Both the position numbers and the translations under genes were made by a program. 64,000 nucleotides of DNA, taken from Solen grandis (lineage: Eukaryota; Mollusca; Bivalvia; Adapedonta; Solenidae). Positions 11,561-23,900 of the stretch are shown one piece after another. Below the pieces are notes generated by a model. That model was not told the DNA's origin, ran no database searches, and saw only the letters and a list, made by a program, of their open reading frames with translations. Numbering within the stretch: the first letter of the stretch is position 1; each line of letters starts with the position of its first letter. The stretch covers positions 37,520,384 through 37,584,383 of the forward strand of contig CM037782.1 in the NCBI GenBank assembly GCA_021229015.1. Direction: 5' to 3'.

Positions 11561-13732
11561 GTTTTAGCCTACCAAAATTTCCTTCCAGGGCATTTCTAAA
11601 TGATGAAGTATGAAGTGAAAGCCGTTTTTCAGCATTTGCATATGGAAGAGATAACCTTAGGGTACGAAAAGGACAAACTGTTGGTGGTTGAACATTTCTC
11701 TCCAAGTCAAAACTTTATGGGTTTTTTTTCTTTAAGTCATGGTAGCACAGGAAATGAAGCAAGAAATTCAAGGACTTTAATAGGGCTAAGTTCAATTTAG
11801 GCTGATATCCTGTTTTCTTAATCGGGACAACACGAACCCGTAATTTAAACCTGCACGCACCTGCTAGACTGACTAAAAATGGTCGATAAAATGGCGTATA
11901 AATGGCGCACATCACGTGATATCACGTTTATAGTTAATATCACCTGACTTCAGACTGGATCCCGTCTCATCATAAGAATCATGAAGCACACATAATACTG
12001 AGCGGGCTAACATTTCATCATGTGCTTATCTTATATCCGGCAAGTAGCGAGGAACGACTATAGATGTTCCTTCCCATGGGAAGGAACAATAAAAATATTG
12101 CTTGGGTCAAGCTCAAATACGGTTTATCTATCTTTGCCCCGAATAACTCCAAAACTAAAATTATTTAATTGCTTTTATAGGAACAAAATATTTAGGTTTT
12201 CAATAGCTCTTTCCGGTAATGTTTCGTTTTTGAAGATCCAAAGTTTAACCCTTTCTTGATCTTTTTTTCTTGTTTATTAGTTTTTATTAGTCAAATTGTG
12301 ATCACAGGGGTTTGGTACGAAAGAACTAGGGCCGGTGCTCATATATCACTATATAAAATACAAGGGATACTACTCCCTACTGATCATGATTCATACCTTC
12401 ATTGGGAAAACATCAATAACTCAGCAGTTTATGAATATATCGTTGATTACTTTGTACCTATTGTTAGCGTATACATTTTTTTAAACTGAAAATCATCACT
12501 TTTTTGATCATGCGAATTCAAGTAATAAGAAACGGTAGCCGAAATGCGAGACTAACCTCAGCTGTTCAAAATCTCGACAGGGGTGTGCACAGCAAGCTTA
12601 GCTCTCACATTCTAGACAAAAGCGATCAGAAGACATCATGCTTGACTATTCAAAATGCCTTTTGGTAAATCGAATGAAATCTTTTTCACTTACACTGTAT
12701 ATAGGAATAGTAAATAATGATATTTTAATATTTGTTTTGAGTAACTAAGGATTACATCGCGACGAGAAGTGATACCATGAAAATTGTATCACTTTATACA
12801 AGTCGAAACATTACAAAAATGGCGCCAAATTACGTCACCCATATTCTGTAAAATAATATGTATCTTCCGTATCCCGTGATATGATAAATCTTTTTCCTTT
12901 GTCATAATATCTTTGTATATCCCTGGTCCCATAATATAGTATCTCTGTATCATTTTATATTGTGTTTGTTTCGCTGGTGTCTTGCAATATTGTATATCTG
13001 GTATCTAATTTTATTGTATCTCGGGTTCTCTCGTGAACCAAATATTGTATTCCTGGATTTCCCGTGCTCCATAAAGTAATACCTCCGTATGTCCTACGTA
13101 TCATTATATTGTATAGATGTATCTCAGGCCATGTCTTGAAACCTTGTATCTCTATCAAATATAATATCTGTTTTTGTTTCTCCATTGTCCTGAAATATTG
13201 TTTTTTGAAATACCATATGTCTGTATCTACTGCATTTTCAATGTCTGTAAATATTGTATCATCCGGGTCTTGAAATAGTTAACCTCTGTATCTCCCCACA
13301 TTCGGTATTAATGTATCTCTGCATGTTTCAGTTTCAATTATTCTGTATGTTCTATTTCACGCATCCAAACAGATTGTATCTCTGTATATCACCTATCCCA
13401 TTTTAGTTAAACGTTGTATATGTCTGGTATCTCGAAATATTTTTCTCTACATCTTCCACACACCCAGTTATTATATGTACTGAATGTCAACAATTTGTTT
13501 AATTGGGACCTGTATTTTCTTGCAAGGGGTTACACTAACTGTTCTGTGCATATCGATTTTCAAGTAAATATTTCAAGCTTGTCAATTTGCTTTAAAGAAT
13601 CTCTAGGATGCAAGGAAACAGGGGTTATAATAAAAACATTTTAAAGTCTAAAGTTAAATGCATGTGCACGTTCACCAACTTTATAATATTTACCATGTTC
13701 ATCGGGCTACTTGTTCAAGGAAATTAGCAGCG
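11561..13732. other. Gene-free stretch with a degenerate tatctctgtat-type repeat
   Basis: No coding region or RNA gene could be supported. From about 12,850 to 13,450 the words 'attgtatctc', 'tctgtatctc' and 'gtatctcg' recur irregularly about every 30-45 bases, which looks like an old, diverged minisatellite. The rest is unremarkable AT-rich DNA. Confidence 0.6.
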
Positions 13733-13806
13733 TCACAAGTGGGGTTTGAACCCGGGGGCCCTTCGATCACAAAGCGCTTGTCTTACCATTGGACCACTGC
13801 TCCCCG
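13733..13806 (-). repeat. tRNA-derived SINE head
   Basis: Read on the minus strand this resembles the front of a tRNA: a box A-like TGGTCCAATGG followed about 35 bases later by a box B-like GGTTCAAACCC. The 3' acceptor arm does not pair with the 5' GGGGAGC, so it is more likely a SINE head, or a relic, than a working tRNA gene. Confidence 0.6.
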
Positions 13807-14229
13807 CAGAGATGAAAGTGATTTGAGATAGACACACTATTAAGATAGCTGTCCTGAGATTGATAAGGATATCTGCAAGTGTTTTGATTTGCGATTTTAG
13901 TGTTTACTGTGGCCGACAGTAAATTTCAGTCATATAGCGAAGTCCAGTTTATTACAGCAAGTGTACAGGCATAGGGAGAGAGCATAATGTATTTGGATAT
14001 TTGGTGAATATCATAATGAAAAGAATCGTAAAAAAGTGTTCAGTATTGCGAATCGGGATGAAGTGCATTTTATGGAGGTGGTGGAAAATAAGTAAAATAA
14101 GCTAACACAGATTGGATCCACTAATGATTTTGAAAACTCTAAGGATATGTTGTGCTGATGAAATGTTTAATGAAAAAGTCTTCCACTTACATATGGGTGT
14201 GGTTTCTGAACTGTACAGCAGAAATTAAA

Positions 14230-15690
14230 CAGATGGCCCTGTGTCGCTCACCTGATTAAGATGGCTGTGTTAGGCAAAATGACAAAAAATCTGGCATCTA
14301 AAGTGTTTTTCTAACATTTGACTAAGTGGCCTACATTTTGATCCTACCTGAATTTGCACTCACCTGGGAATTCATGCAGTCATCATTCATATCAAGTTTA
14401 ATGAAAACTGGGAAATAAATGTAGGCCTCTAGTGTGTTCACAAGATTTTTCTAAACTTTGCCCTGGTGACCTACTTTTTGACCCTATGTTGCCCAGTTTT
14501 GAATTCATCCGAGATTTGATGTAAACAAACATTCTGACCAAGTTACATTAAGGTTAGTCTAAAACTGTAATCTCTAAAGTGTTCACAAGATTTTTCTAAG
14601 ATTTGACCTGGTGACCTAAATGTTAACCCTAAAGTGACACAATTTTAAACTCATCCAAGATATCATGTAGACAAACATCCTGGCCAAATTTCATGAAGAC
14701 TGGGCCAAAACTGTTGCCTCTAGAGTGTTAACAAGGTTTTTCTAAGATTTGACATAGTGACCTAGTTTTTGACCCAACATGACCCAATTTCAAACTCATC
14801 CGACATAGCATAAAGACAAACATTCTAGCAAAATTTCATGAAGATTGAGCCAAAAATGTGGCCTCAAACATGTTCACAAGATTTTTCTAAGATTTGATCT
14901 GGTGACCTAGTTTTTGACCCCACGTGACTTATTATCCAACTCATCCAATATATTATTTAGACAAACATCCTGACCAAATCTATTGAAGATTTGGCTAAAA
15001 CTGTGGCCTCTAGAGAGTTCACAAGGTTTTTCTTAGATTTGACCTGGTGACCTAGTTTTTGACCCCACATGACCCAATTTCGAACTCGTACAAGATATCA
15101 TGTAGACAAACATCCTGACCAAGTTTCATGAAGATTGGGCCAAAACTGTGACCTCTAGAGTGTTCACAAGGTTTTTCTAAGATTTGACCTGGTGACCTAG
15201 TTTTTGACCCCACATGACCCAATTTCGAACTCATCCGAGATATCATGTAGACAAACATCCTGACCAAGTTTTATGAAGGTTGGGCCAAAACTGTGGCCTC
15301 TAGAGTGTTCACAAGGTTTTTCGAAGATTTGACCTGGTGACCTAGTTTGACCCCACATGACCCAATTTCAAACTCATCCGAGATATCATGTAGACAAACA
15401 TCCTGACCAAGTTTCATGAAGATTGGGCCAAAACTGTGGCCTCTAGAGTGTTCACAAGGTTTTTCTAAAATTTGACCTGGTGACCTAGTTTTTGACCCCA
15501 CATGACCCAATTTCGAACTCATCCGAGATATCATGTAGACAAACATCCTGACCAAGTTATATGAAGATTGGGCCAAAACTGTGGCCTCTAGAGTGTTCAC
15601 AAGCAATTGTTGACGACGGAAGACGGACGACGCACGAAAGGCGATCACAAAAGCTCACCCGAGCACAAGTGCTCAGGTGAGCTAAAAAAG
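14230..15690 (-). mobile_element. Non-autonomous rolling-circle-like element with ~145 bp tandem repeats
   Basis: About nine copies of a ~145 bp unit lie here (landmarks 'ggtgacctagtttttgacc', 'gacaaacatcctgacc', 'actgtggcctctagagtg'). The high-coordinate end has a GACGAC/ACGGACGAC run and then a long hairpin: AGCTCACC and GGTGAGCT arms enclosing GAGCAC-AA-GTGCTC. The low-coordinate end carries GCTCACCTGA (14,246-14,255), the exact inverse of TCAGGTGAGC at 15,673-15,682. By analogy with better-preserved elements in the window the 3' end is on the low side, so the element lies on the minus strand. It fits the class of Helentron-derived, pearl-like elements known in bivalves. The continuous minus-strand frame through the repeats is a by-product of repetition. 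Confidence 0.72.
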
Positions 15691-16189
15691 ACGATTCTAT
15701 CCCCGGCAGGAATATACTCAAGTTGTAGAATATGGTACTAGGATAGTAACCTTGCCTTAGCACTCAACATACATGTATAAGGGTAGTTTCAGGACTTGTT
15801 CACCCAGTGTCAGGATAATATGATTGGTTGTGATTTCATGCCACATGTCTACGGCTTGATACTTCAGTGTGTTATCACTTTTGTGACTTTTTTCTCGTAA
15901 GCACATGTGAATCAGGATAGTATCCAAATAATTGAAATAATCACACTGTCGTTGGGACTTTAATGCTAACTTCATAAATATGTTTTTAATTCTGAATATA
16001 TTGTTATGTGGGTTTCTTTTTGTTTTTATTTCTACCATTTCTAGCTCAGGGCCAAAAAAAAACAACAAGAAAGTCAGTAGAACTGACAGATGCTCCCCGA
16101 AGAACGTCATTGTTACAAATAAGGCCTTGGTCAATGGGTGGGAGGATATGTTAAGGACCGGAATGGGATCAGCACATGCTTATCATGTA
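15691..16189. other. Gene-free spacer
   Basis: No coding region, RNA gene or recognisable repeat could be supported. The overlapping short frames on both strands show no domain. Confidence 0.5.
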
Positions 16190-16367
16190 TAGAATCCAGG
16201 TAATGCGCATCTCCTCTTGGTAATAAAGCTTCACATAAAAAGTTTTGTTGAAATCAAGCCGTTAGTTCCTGAGAATAGTCCGGACAAGGAAAGTGTGACG
16301 GACGAACAAACGAACGGACGGACAAAGCGGCGACTATATGCGTCACCTTCAGTGAGCATAAAAAAAG
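16190..16367 (-). mobile_element. Fragment of a non-autonomous element (family B)
   Basis: It holds part of a repeat body ('cttggtaataaagcttc', 'aagccgttagttcctgag'), then an ACGGACGGAC microsatellite and a terminal hairpin (TATGCGTCACC-TTC-AGTGAGCATA) followed by A's. It is the same family as 16,900-17,468. The opposite end was not found. Confidence 0.6.
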
Positions 16368-16899
16368 GTAAAAAAAAAAGCTCTCAACTCTCTAAACAGT
16401 AAACCATATTATATATTCTTGTTCCTTTTGATGAGACAGAAGATAAAATGGTAAATACTTTGGTGTCCCCCAAGATCACACAGGGGTCAGGCCCCACCCC
16501 CAAAATTTTACTTAGGACCTTTCAGCTCAAAGCTGTTGAAATCCCCATTCCTAAATCATATCTATTCTCCTCATCAGATGAGATGTTTTACCAACTCTAA
16601 TTTGGAGACTTAGTAACAGTTTACTATTTAATATGATAATACGTGTTACTCATCAGATCTTTCATTGATTTTTTTTAAGTTTTTATACTACTGAAAATTA
16701 AGTGATACATTTCATTGTGTGCTCATATCAAAGAGGTTAACCAACACTCTTGACATATGACTGGATATTTGAAATAGTGAATAATGGCCTAAACAACAAT
16801 TAGCTGACATGATTATGATTGACATTACTAGCATATTGAATTTTGTGGGGTTTTGTTTAAATGATATCTCCTGTTAAATTAGGCAAATGACATGAATAT
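16368..16899. other. Gene-free spacer
   Basis: An A-rich start is followed by a 'ccccaagatcacacaggggtc' stretch and featureless AT-rich DNA. No gene or repeat could be supported. Confidence 0.5.
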
Positions 16900-17468
16900 C
16901 AGTCAACAACATGGTAGTAGGGGCCATAACTCTCTTAAAAATTGAGGAACCAGGTCACGTCAACGATATGCGTATTTACCCTTGGTAATAAAGCTTCCCA
17001 TAAAGTTTCGTTGAATTCAAGCCATTAGTTCCTGAGAAATAGCCCGGACAAGAATCATGCAACATGAACTATAGGCCAAAAGTCAAGGGGCCATAACTCT
17101 GTGAAAAATTGAGGAACCAGGTCACGCCGACGATATGCGTATCTACTCTTGGTGATAAAGCTTCCCATAAAGTTTTGTTGAATTCAAGCCATTAGTTCCT
17201 CAGAAATAGCCCGGACAAGAATCATGCAATATGTACTATTGGCCAAAATGTCAAGGGGCCTTAACTCCTTGAAAAATTTAGGAATTGGGTCTTGCTGACG
17301 ATATGCGCATCTCCTCTTGGTAATAAAGCTTCCCATAAAGTTTCGTTGAATTCAAGCCATTAGTTCCTGAGAAATAGTCTGGACAAGGAAAGTGAGATGG
17401 ACGAACGGACGGACGGAAGGACGGACGAAGCGGCAACTATATGCGTCACCTTCGGTGAGCATAAAAAA
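16900..17468 (-). mobile_element. Non-autonomous element, family B, with ~167 bp tandem repeats
   Basis: Three tandem units begin with 'ggggcc(a/t)taactc' at about 16,921, 17,089 and 17,254. They share 'cttggtaataaagcttccc' and 'aagccattagttcctgag'. The right end has an ACGGACGGACGG run and a hairpin TATGCGTCACC-TTC-GGTGAGCATA, then a run of A's that stops exactly where the next element begins (17,469). Confidence 0.7.
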
Positions 17469-17608
17469 AACTAGATGTGGGTGTTCCTCGGAACACTTGT
17501 GTCGCCTGCATTTAAGCATGTTTGATGAAAGAATTGACTAGAAAATCGATCTTTTGACAAATTTGATAAAGCATAATCTATTTTGTGAGGTACAAAATAA
17601 CACCAAAT

Positions 17609-17675
<67 letters not shown>

Positions 17676-17695
17676 TGGTGGGGGTGGGGGGGAAT
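17609..17695. repeat. (CA)n(TA)n microsatellite with G-rich flank
   Basis: A CA run passes directly into a TA run of about 15 units, then T9 and ggtgggggtgggggggaa. The G-rich piece has several runs of three or more G's and could form a quadruplex. Confidence 0.9.
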
Positions 17696-18477
17696 AAAAT
17701 ATTCAAACAGTGCAATATGTAATAATTTTCCCGAGCACTTTCAACTATACAGTCTTCATCAGAGGAGTGTCAGAATGACTATGAATTCAAAACATTAACT
17801 GTAAGAAAAATTATGACGTCATTAAGCACTTATGACGTTAATTATATATATGTTGCAAGTTTGTAGTCATCATTATCATTATTGAGTTATCATTCTTGTG
17901 TACTGCACTCAGACCAATGAGATCTATGAAGTTTCAAGTCAACACCTCAAATACGTTTCGAGTATCCAGAAAATTAAGTAAAATAAAAAGGGAAAAGAAA
18001 ATAAAAAATACTTTTTTTAATCAACAAAGGACAATAACTCAGGAGAAAAGAAAGTGAGAGTTATCATTTATGTGAACTGCACTCCTCTTCAATGAGATCT
18101 ATCTATCTATAAAGTTTTAAGTCAGCACCTCAAATACTTTTTGAGTTATGCCCTGGACAAAAATTAAGACTGAAAATCAACAAAGGGCAATAACTCAGAA
18201 AATATGAAAGTCAGAGTTATCATTCTTGTGCACTGCACTCCACCTCAATGTGATCTATCCATGTTTTAAGTTTCAAGGTGATACCTCAAATACTTTTTGA
18301 GTTATGGTCCGGACAAAAATAAAATCTCAGAATCAACAAAGGGTAATAACTCAGAAAATACGAAAGTCAGAGTTATCATTCTTGTGCACTGCACTCCACC
18401 TCAATGTGATCTATCCATGTTTTAAGTTTCAAGGTGATACCTCAAATACTTTTCGAGTTATGCTCCGGACAAGAAAG

Positions 18478-18545
18478 TGTGACGCCGACGACGCCGACGA
18501 CGACGACGACGCCGACGACGCCGACGACGACGACGACGACGACGG
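18478..18545. repeat. GAC/GCC trinucleotide microsatellite
   Basis: gacgccgacgac-type triplets repeat for about 65 bp just inside the right end of element E. The run corresponds in position to the ACGGACGG runs of the neighbouring elements. Confidence 0.9.
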
Positions 18546-18592
18546 ACAAAGTGATCCCTATGTGTCTGCCATGCTATGCAGGCGACACAAAA

Positions 18593-20780
18593 AGGATGTC
18601 AAAATGGGTAGTTTACAGACATTTTCTTGCATTTGACCATAAACTGGTATTCATAACTTTATTATATTATCATCCAACAAGAAAACCTTAAAATTTGAAT
18701 ATGAAATAAAAACTGAAGACTAAAACAACCCATTTTTGTAGTGATTATTAATTTTAAGTCACATTTTTGCACATTTATTGGGGAACAGGTTCCTTGGATG
18801 GACTAGTACTTTGTACCAGGGAAGGTCAAGAACAGGGTTCAGACGCACTACCTTCAAATCCATAATTGGGTATGTTACCTCTGTGGCAGGGTGTTGAACT
18901 TACATGATCATGCCTACAAGGCAGATGCTCCCATTTGGACAATGTTTTCAATTTTGCTATTTAGCAATTTTGGATAGATCTTAAACATACTGTTGAGGAC
19001 TTTGCTCTCACCAGTCTCCACTTGGAACTGGCAAATCAGTTCTGAAATGCTGACAATGGTCTATTTGCAATTCCACTGCTAGGTTATTTTCAGGATAACA
19101 GCAGGGCTTCCAGAAGTTGCCATACCCAAACATTTACACAAACTTATGCTTGTGCAGAATTTAAGTACTCTTTTTGTCCTTTCTTGTAAAAAAAAGTTTT
19201 AGATGCAATCAGCACCATCAACACAAGTTCTTAGTCTAGTTTTGAAATAAGCCGATGCCAAAGGCAGCAAGCAGACAGACAAAAGGAGGTCTTATTAGAT
19301 CCGGACAAGAGGATCAAAGTAGCCCTGTATTCCCAGATGAGAAATATTGCTTTCATTGCCCATGCTGAATACAACACCATGCAGAAAAACAGGAATATTA
19401 TCTTAAATCAACACAAAAAAGTTATCTTTAGAGTGTGAACAATTTTGATTTGTGGTCCAATTTGAAAACTTGGTTTATATCCACAAGGCCATGTTACATA
19501 CACATTAAATAAAGTCATGTTTTTTTGTGACGATATTTAATAAATATGTCTTATGTAAGTTTATATAAAGAGTCAGAAACACCCATGATTTGTACAAACT
19601 TGTAAGATGTTAATAAGGCAATGTCATAAACCAAATATCTGAAATCTTGGCCTTGTTGTTCCTAAGGATTGTTTCAACACCATAGATTTCTGGGAACAAA
19701 GCAAATAGATCAAGATATATGTTATTTTGAAATATTGCCAACAAACTCTGAAACTACATACATTTGTTCAGAGCTAAACACATGGAAGATAACAATGTGT
19801 AATTATTTTGTTTATTTCCTGGGTTTAACTTTCCATAGACAGTATATCAGTCATTTAGAGACGACGTCTTCTTGAGACAGATATTGTGCTGTTACAGAGC
19901 AGTACGACATCACAGACATGTTGCATGATACCACAACAAGTGAAAAATATGCTGAGCACCAAGCAAGGGGGCTATTTAGTTTTACGGACTGTGAATGCCA
20001 TATTCCATATCTTGTTACTGGATTGTAATATTGCTATGAAACTTTGTTACATTGAAGACATCCAAAAATAAGTGTTTCATCGAGAGTTTTTTCAAGTGTT
20101 ATCACATTTAGGCGAGATAATCTGTATCAAAGTTAACATTGCAGCCTATGGGAAAAATACAATTTCTGTGCATATGAAAACTGAATTTGATTTTCGAGAA
20201 AACCACATCGTAGAAAGATACATTGTGTGATTCTGTTTATCATTTTTAATTAAAATCTAAACTTGAGTGTAGGAAAATGGAGATAATATTTTTCAGGGGA
20301 GATATGAAATTTGATTATCAAGGGGAGGTTATAAGAACTCCTTTTACATGTCATCACACTTCAGTTCTAAGATTTGCATTGTTTGACATTTTAAAAGCTT
20401 ATATTGTAAAATATATGAATAGCTTTTTAAAGGTTCTTATATCTTAACAATAACATTTTTTACAACTTGGGAATGCAACTGAGGCAGACGCTTTTATTTC
20501 TAATGACTTTATTACGATGTTCACCAATATCCTGACTATAAGGCAGGCACTACAGTTTTTTTTTGTTTTTGTATGTGTGTTTGTGTTTTGTTTAACAGAA
20601 AGTATTTCAGGCCTCTGGTGGCAATGTCTACTTCAGGCAAATGCAGTGCTGCCACATTGCAGTTTTTCAGGACATCAGGCATATGTAGAGCCTAGGAATC
20701 ACACAAACTTGTCTTGAACTTACCGTAAAATTGTGCTTAGCTAAAAGCTGTGCACTACCTCTACAGGTTTTGTTTGAAAG
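18593..20780. other. Gene-free stretch with SINE relics
   Basis: 18,788-18,935 (minus) matches the 3' part of the SINE at 47,080-47,262 (aagtactagtcc, cttccctggta). 19,870-20,000 and 20,590-20,710 resemble the relic at 36,640-36,800 (cagtgctgccacattgcag, ccaagcaagg). No other gene or RNA could be supported. Confidence 0.55.
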
Positions 20781-20787
20781 CATCAGC

Positions 20788-20850
20788 TACAATCACTCTA
20801 AGAGTGATTGTACCCAGGGCTCGCGACGAGGACGCTGCTTTCATGAGCCC
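20788..20850 (-). terminator. Candidate Helentron 3'-end hairpins
   Basis: TACAATCACTCT (20,788-20,799) and AGAGTGATTGTA (20,801-20,812) form a perfect hairpin with a one-base loop. On the minus strand it is followed by G-CTGA-T, a CTRR-type end next to a T. Just upstream on the minus strand, GGGCTC (20,845-20,850) and GAGCCC (20,817-20,822) form a second stem. In Helitrons such a hairpin stops rolling-circle replication. The assignment is inferred from position and pattern. Confidence 0.5.
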
Positions 20851-20980
20851 CAAAAATTGTTGAAAATTTTTGTAATAATCTCTTTTCTTTTGCATTTTTA
20901 TGGAAGAATTATGTTTAACCTCTTTTTTTCGTAATCGTCTATCTGCAATAAACAACATCCTACTTTTACAGTAAATTTCA

Positions 20981-23900
20981 TCATGTGAAACTGTTAATTT
21001 TTATATTTACTGCATCATGATAACTGTAGTATGTGGGTATTACATGCACTTTACAGTTTACATTTCTGACATAGACATGATCAATTATTGTAAAACCTAT
21101 GGTTGTTGGACATTTTACCATTTGTTGGTAACCATAGTTTTTGAAAAATGATTGAAAAGAGGTAGATGTTTTTAAATCTTCATTAAAATCACCAAGTATC
21201 ATGACTTTAGGGTAAGTACTGAGCTCATTTAACAATTGTGCCAAATTTTCTTTGAAAAGACCAACAGTGTAGCTTGGAGATCTGTACATAACAACAACAA
21301 TTATATCATTGTATTTGCAAGCAATATATTCAATATTTTTCTGAATTGTTGATACTCTCTTACAGGTTCCTGCATGTTTGTAATAAATTCCTACTCCACC
21401 ATGTTTTTGCATTTGATATTGTTGATAGGCCTCTGAATTATCAAAAGACTCTTTTCGTGTTTTATTATAGGAGAGGAAACCAGGCAAATCTGGAAGTTCA
21501 TTGCAGTCACAAATCCAAGTTTCAGTCAAGAATATGATGTCTCCTTTCAAGAGGCGCCTGTCATTAGATAAATCAAGGAAATGTTGATACAGACCTTCAA
21601 TGTTTTGCAAAACTATGTTGTAATTTTGAGAAAATGATAACAAAAATTTTGGCATTGATTCTAAGGCAGGCTTTATATTTGAATCACAAAAAATTTTTTT
21701 TGCATCAAAATGTTCTAAAGTTAATCCGTTTAGTGAACAAAGACGACTTAAAGCTGTATATCCCATGCCTTTCCTTGAAAAATGTTTACTTTCCATTGAA
21801 ATACAAGCATTTGTCATTGAAAGACCTTGAACTTTATGTACAGTGCTAGCCCAAGCCAGTTTCAAGGGCAACTGCCTACGCACTTCATTTTTGTTTCTTA
21901 TTTGGTCTTCATGTGGTTCAATTGCAACACAGTCTGGATAATTTGATACATGCTCTCTTCTGTAAGTTCGACCTACTCTTTCATTATCAAAGCAAACAAA
22001 AACTTTTGCTGGCAGTTGTTGGCTATCAGAGTGTTGTATTTCACGTACTTCACCAGTTGCTCCATTGACTAAACCATCAGATACAGAAATATTATGTGTA
22101 AGCATAACCCTAGCACCAACTGCTAAAATAAGTGTTGATGATAGTGACGTGTCAGCCTTCTTTGTTACATTAGTATATATTCTTGTTTGTTTTCCAGTTC
22201 TTTTATCACATTGGTAATCATGTGCTTGTATTTCTACAAGGTCGCTACAATGTTTTTTCAGTGCTTTTAAATTGTACTGGTTAACTTCTTCATTTGTTGC
22301 ATAGATATGGGGTACATTTGGATCTTCACCAGTTTCTTGTTTTTGTAAAAGAGAAATGATGTGATTAGGAATAATCTGATCCTTCTCTCTTGTTCTTAAT
22401 ATATTAAGTACATTTGCATATGTAGTGTCCCCAGACTGCCTTTCATTTGTCTTTAAATCAACAATTGTAAATTCACCATTCCAAAAGTCCAACTCATTTT
22501 TCTCATACAGACTTTTACCATTGACTGGAGGCAACTGGTAGAAATCACCCACAGCTAGAATAGAAACATTCCCAAATATTACATCATTTTTTGTTCTATT
22601 TATTTGTTTAAGTCTTCCATGTATGTATGCTAAAAGTCTGTGATCAACCATAGAGATTTCATCAATCACAAGGATTTGCAATGAACAAAGTCTTGATCTT
22701 AACGTGTTCAACTTGTCTTCACCAAGTGGTCTATATGGTAATTTTAATCTGAGATCAAGGGAGAAAGCACTGTGCAATGTACAACCATTGATATTGAAAG
22801 CTGCTACTCCTGTTGGGGCTGTTAGCATTACTGGCACATCATTAGGAGTGTTTGCATACTGGCTGAAGATTTTTGTGGCCTCGTAATAAATACATTTTAT
22901 GAGATGACTTTTTCCTGCTCCAGCACCCCCAGTCAGAAATAAACGAAAAGGTTCAGCAAAAGGATTTTTACATTTGTTAATACACCATTCTCTCACTTTA
23001 TAAAATACTGCTGTCTGTTCATCATTCATCGATTGTAAATTTGAAAGTGCAACTTCTTTTCTCAACCATGGATTTGTTTCACAATCAATTTCCACTTGTA
23101 TCCCTTTTAATTGTAGATCAGGTATATTGTCATCATCTTCATTATGCATATCTGTTATTTTTCCTATTGCCTGTACAGATTCATCTCTATTTTTTTCAGT
23201 TTCTGGACATAGTTGCGCCCATGCATCCTCATAAAAGCCATTTTCTTGAATGTCCTTTTCTGCTTTTGTAACAGCATCAATATCTGTTTCAAACAAACTC
23301 CTATTCCTATCAACAACATGTTTAACTAATATAGATTTTCCACCATTTTTAACTTTGCCATTTTCATAGTAAGATTCATATTTCTCAAAAGGCATTGGTT
23401 TGAGTTCTTTTATTGACCTGTATGGTAGGAATAATTCTAATTGTGATTGGAAATGCTGCTCAGGATGTTTAGTCTTTGAAAACCTTGCATATCTAACAAT
23501 AGCCGGGTCTGATCGTGATCGCTTTTGTATATAGCCTAATCCATTTTGTAGTTCCCAGACCGGATTAACACATTTTTCAGGATTTTTTTGTTGTTGCTTT
23601 CCATAAAGTACTATGTAATCTGACGCAAACGTAGCTAAACACATATCATTGAAAATTTCATGTTTTGGTCGAGCCAAATATCTGTCATTAAAACTTGTCA
23701 TCCAAATATTTGCATTTTCATCCGTAGTATCTATCTGCCAAAGAGGCTTAGTGATTTGTATTTTATTGTCACCTGTTGGGACAAACTGTACTTTCCGAGA
23801 ACATTCTTTTAAAGTCATACCACATGCTCTATATGCTGCTTCTTGTGCACTTACTTCTCTGCTTTGCATGTACACTCTGCTTACTCTTTTTAATGCTTCT

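Larger units (their letters stand above)
17469..18592 (-). mobile_element. Non-autonomous Helentron-like element (family E)
   Basis: Read on the minus strand the 3' end is classical for Helitron-type elements: a GTGTTCC-GA-GGAACAC hairpin, six bases, then CTAG followed by T's. Just inside it, ATGCAGGCGACACAA pairs with the other end of the element (TTGTGTCGCCTGCAT), a perfect 15 bp inverted match (17,499-17,513 and 18,577-18,591). The body has ~154 bp tandem units ('gggcaataactcagaaaata', 'gtgatctatccatg') at about 18,024, 18,178 and 18,331, then a GAC/GCC microsatellite. No protein is encoded; mobilisation would need Rep-helicase from elsewhere. Confidence 0.78.

Noticed and set aside
13733..13806. 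Functional tRNA gene
   Set aside because: Box A and box B look good, but the acceptor stem does not close, and related SINE heads occur in the window.
15052..15763. Open minus-strand frames with repeated MISRMSSKLGHVGSKTRS-like protein
   Set aside because: They are the translation of the ~145 bp tandem repeat of a non-autonomous element; no start context, domain or independent support.
18304..18691. Two plus-strand frames with Asp/Ala- or Thr/Pro-rich stretches
   Set aside because: The low-complexity protein comes from the GAC/GCC microsatellite near the end of element E.
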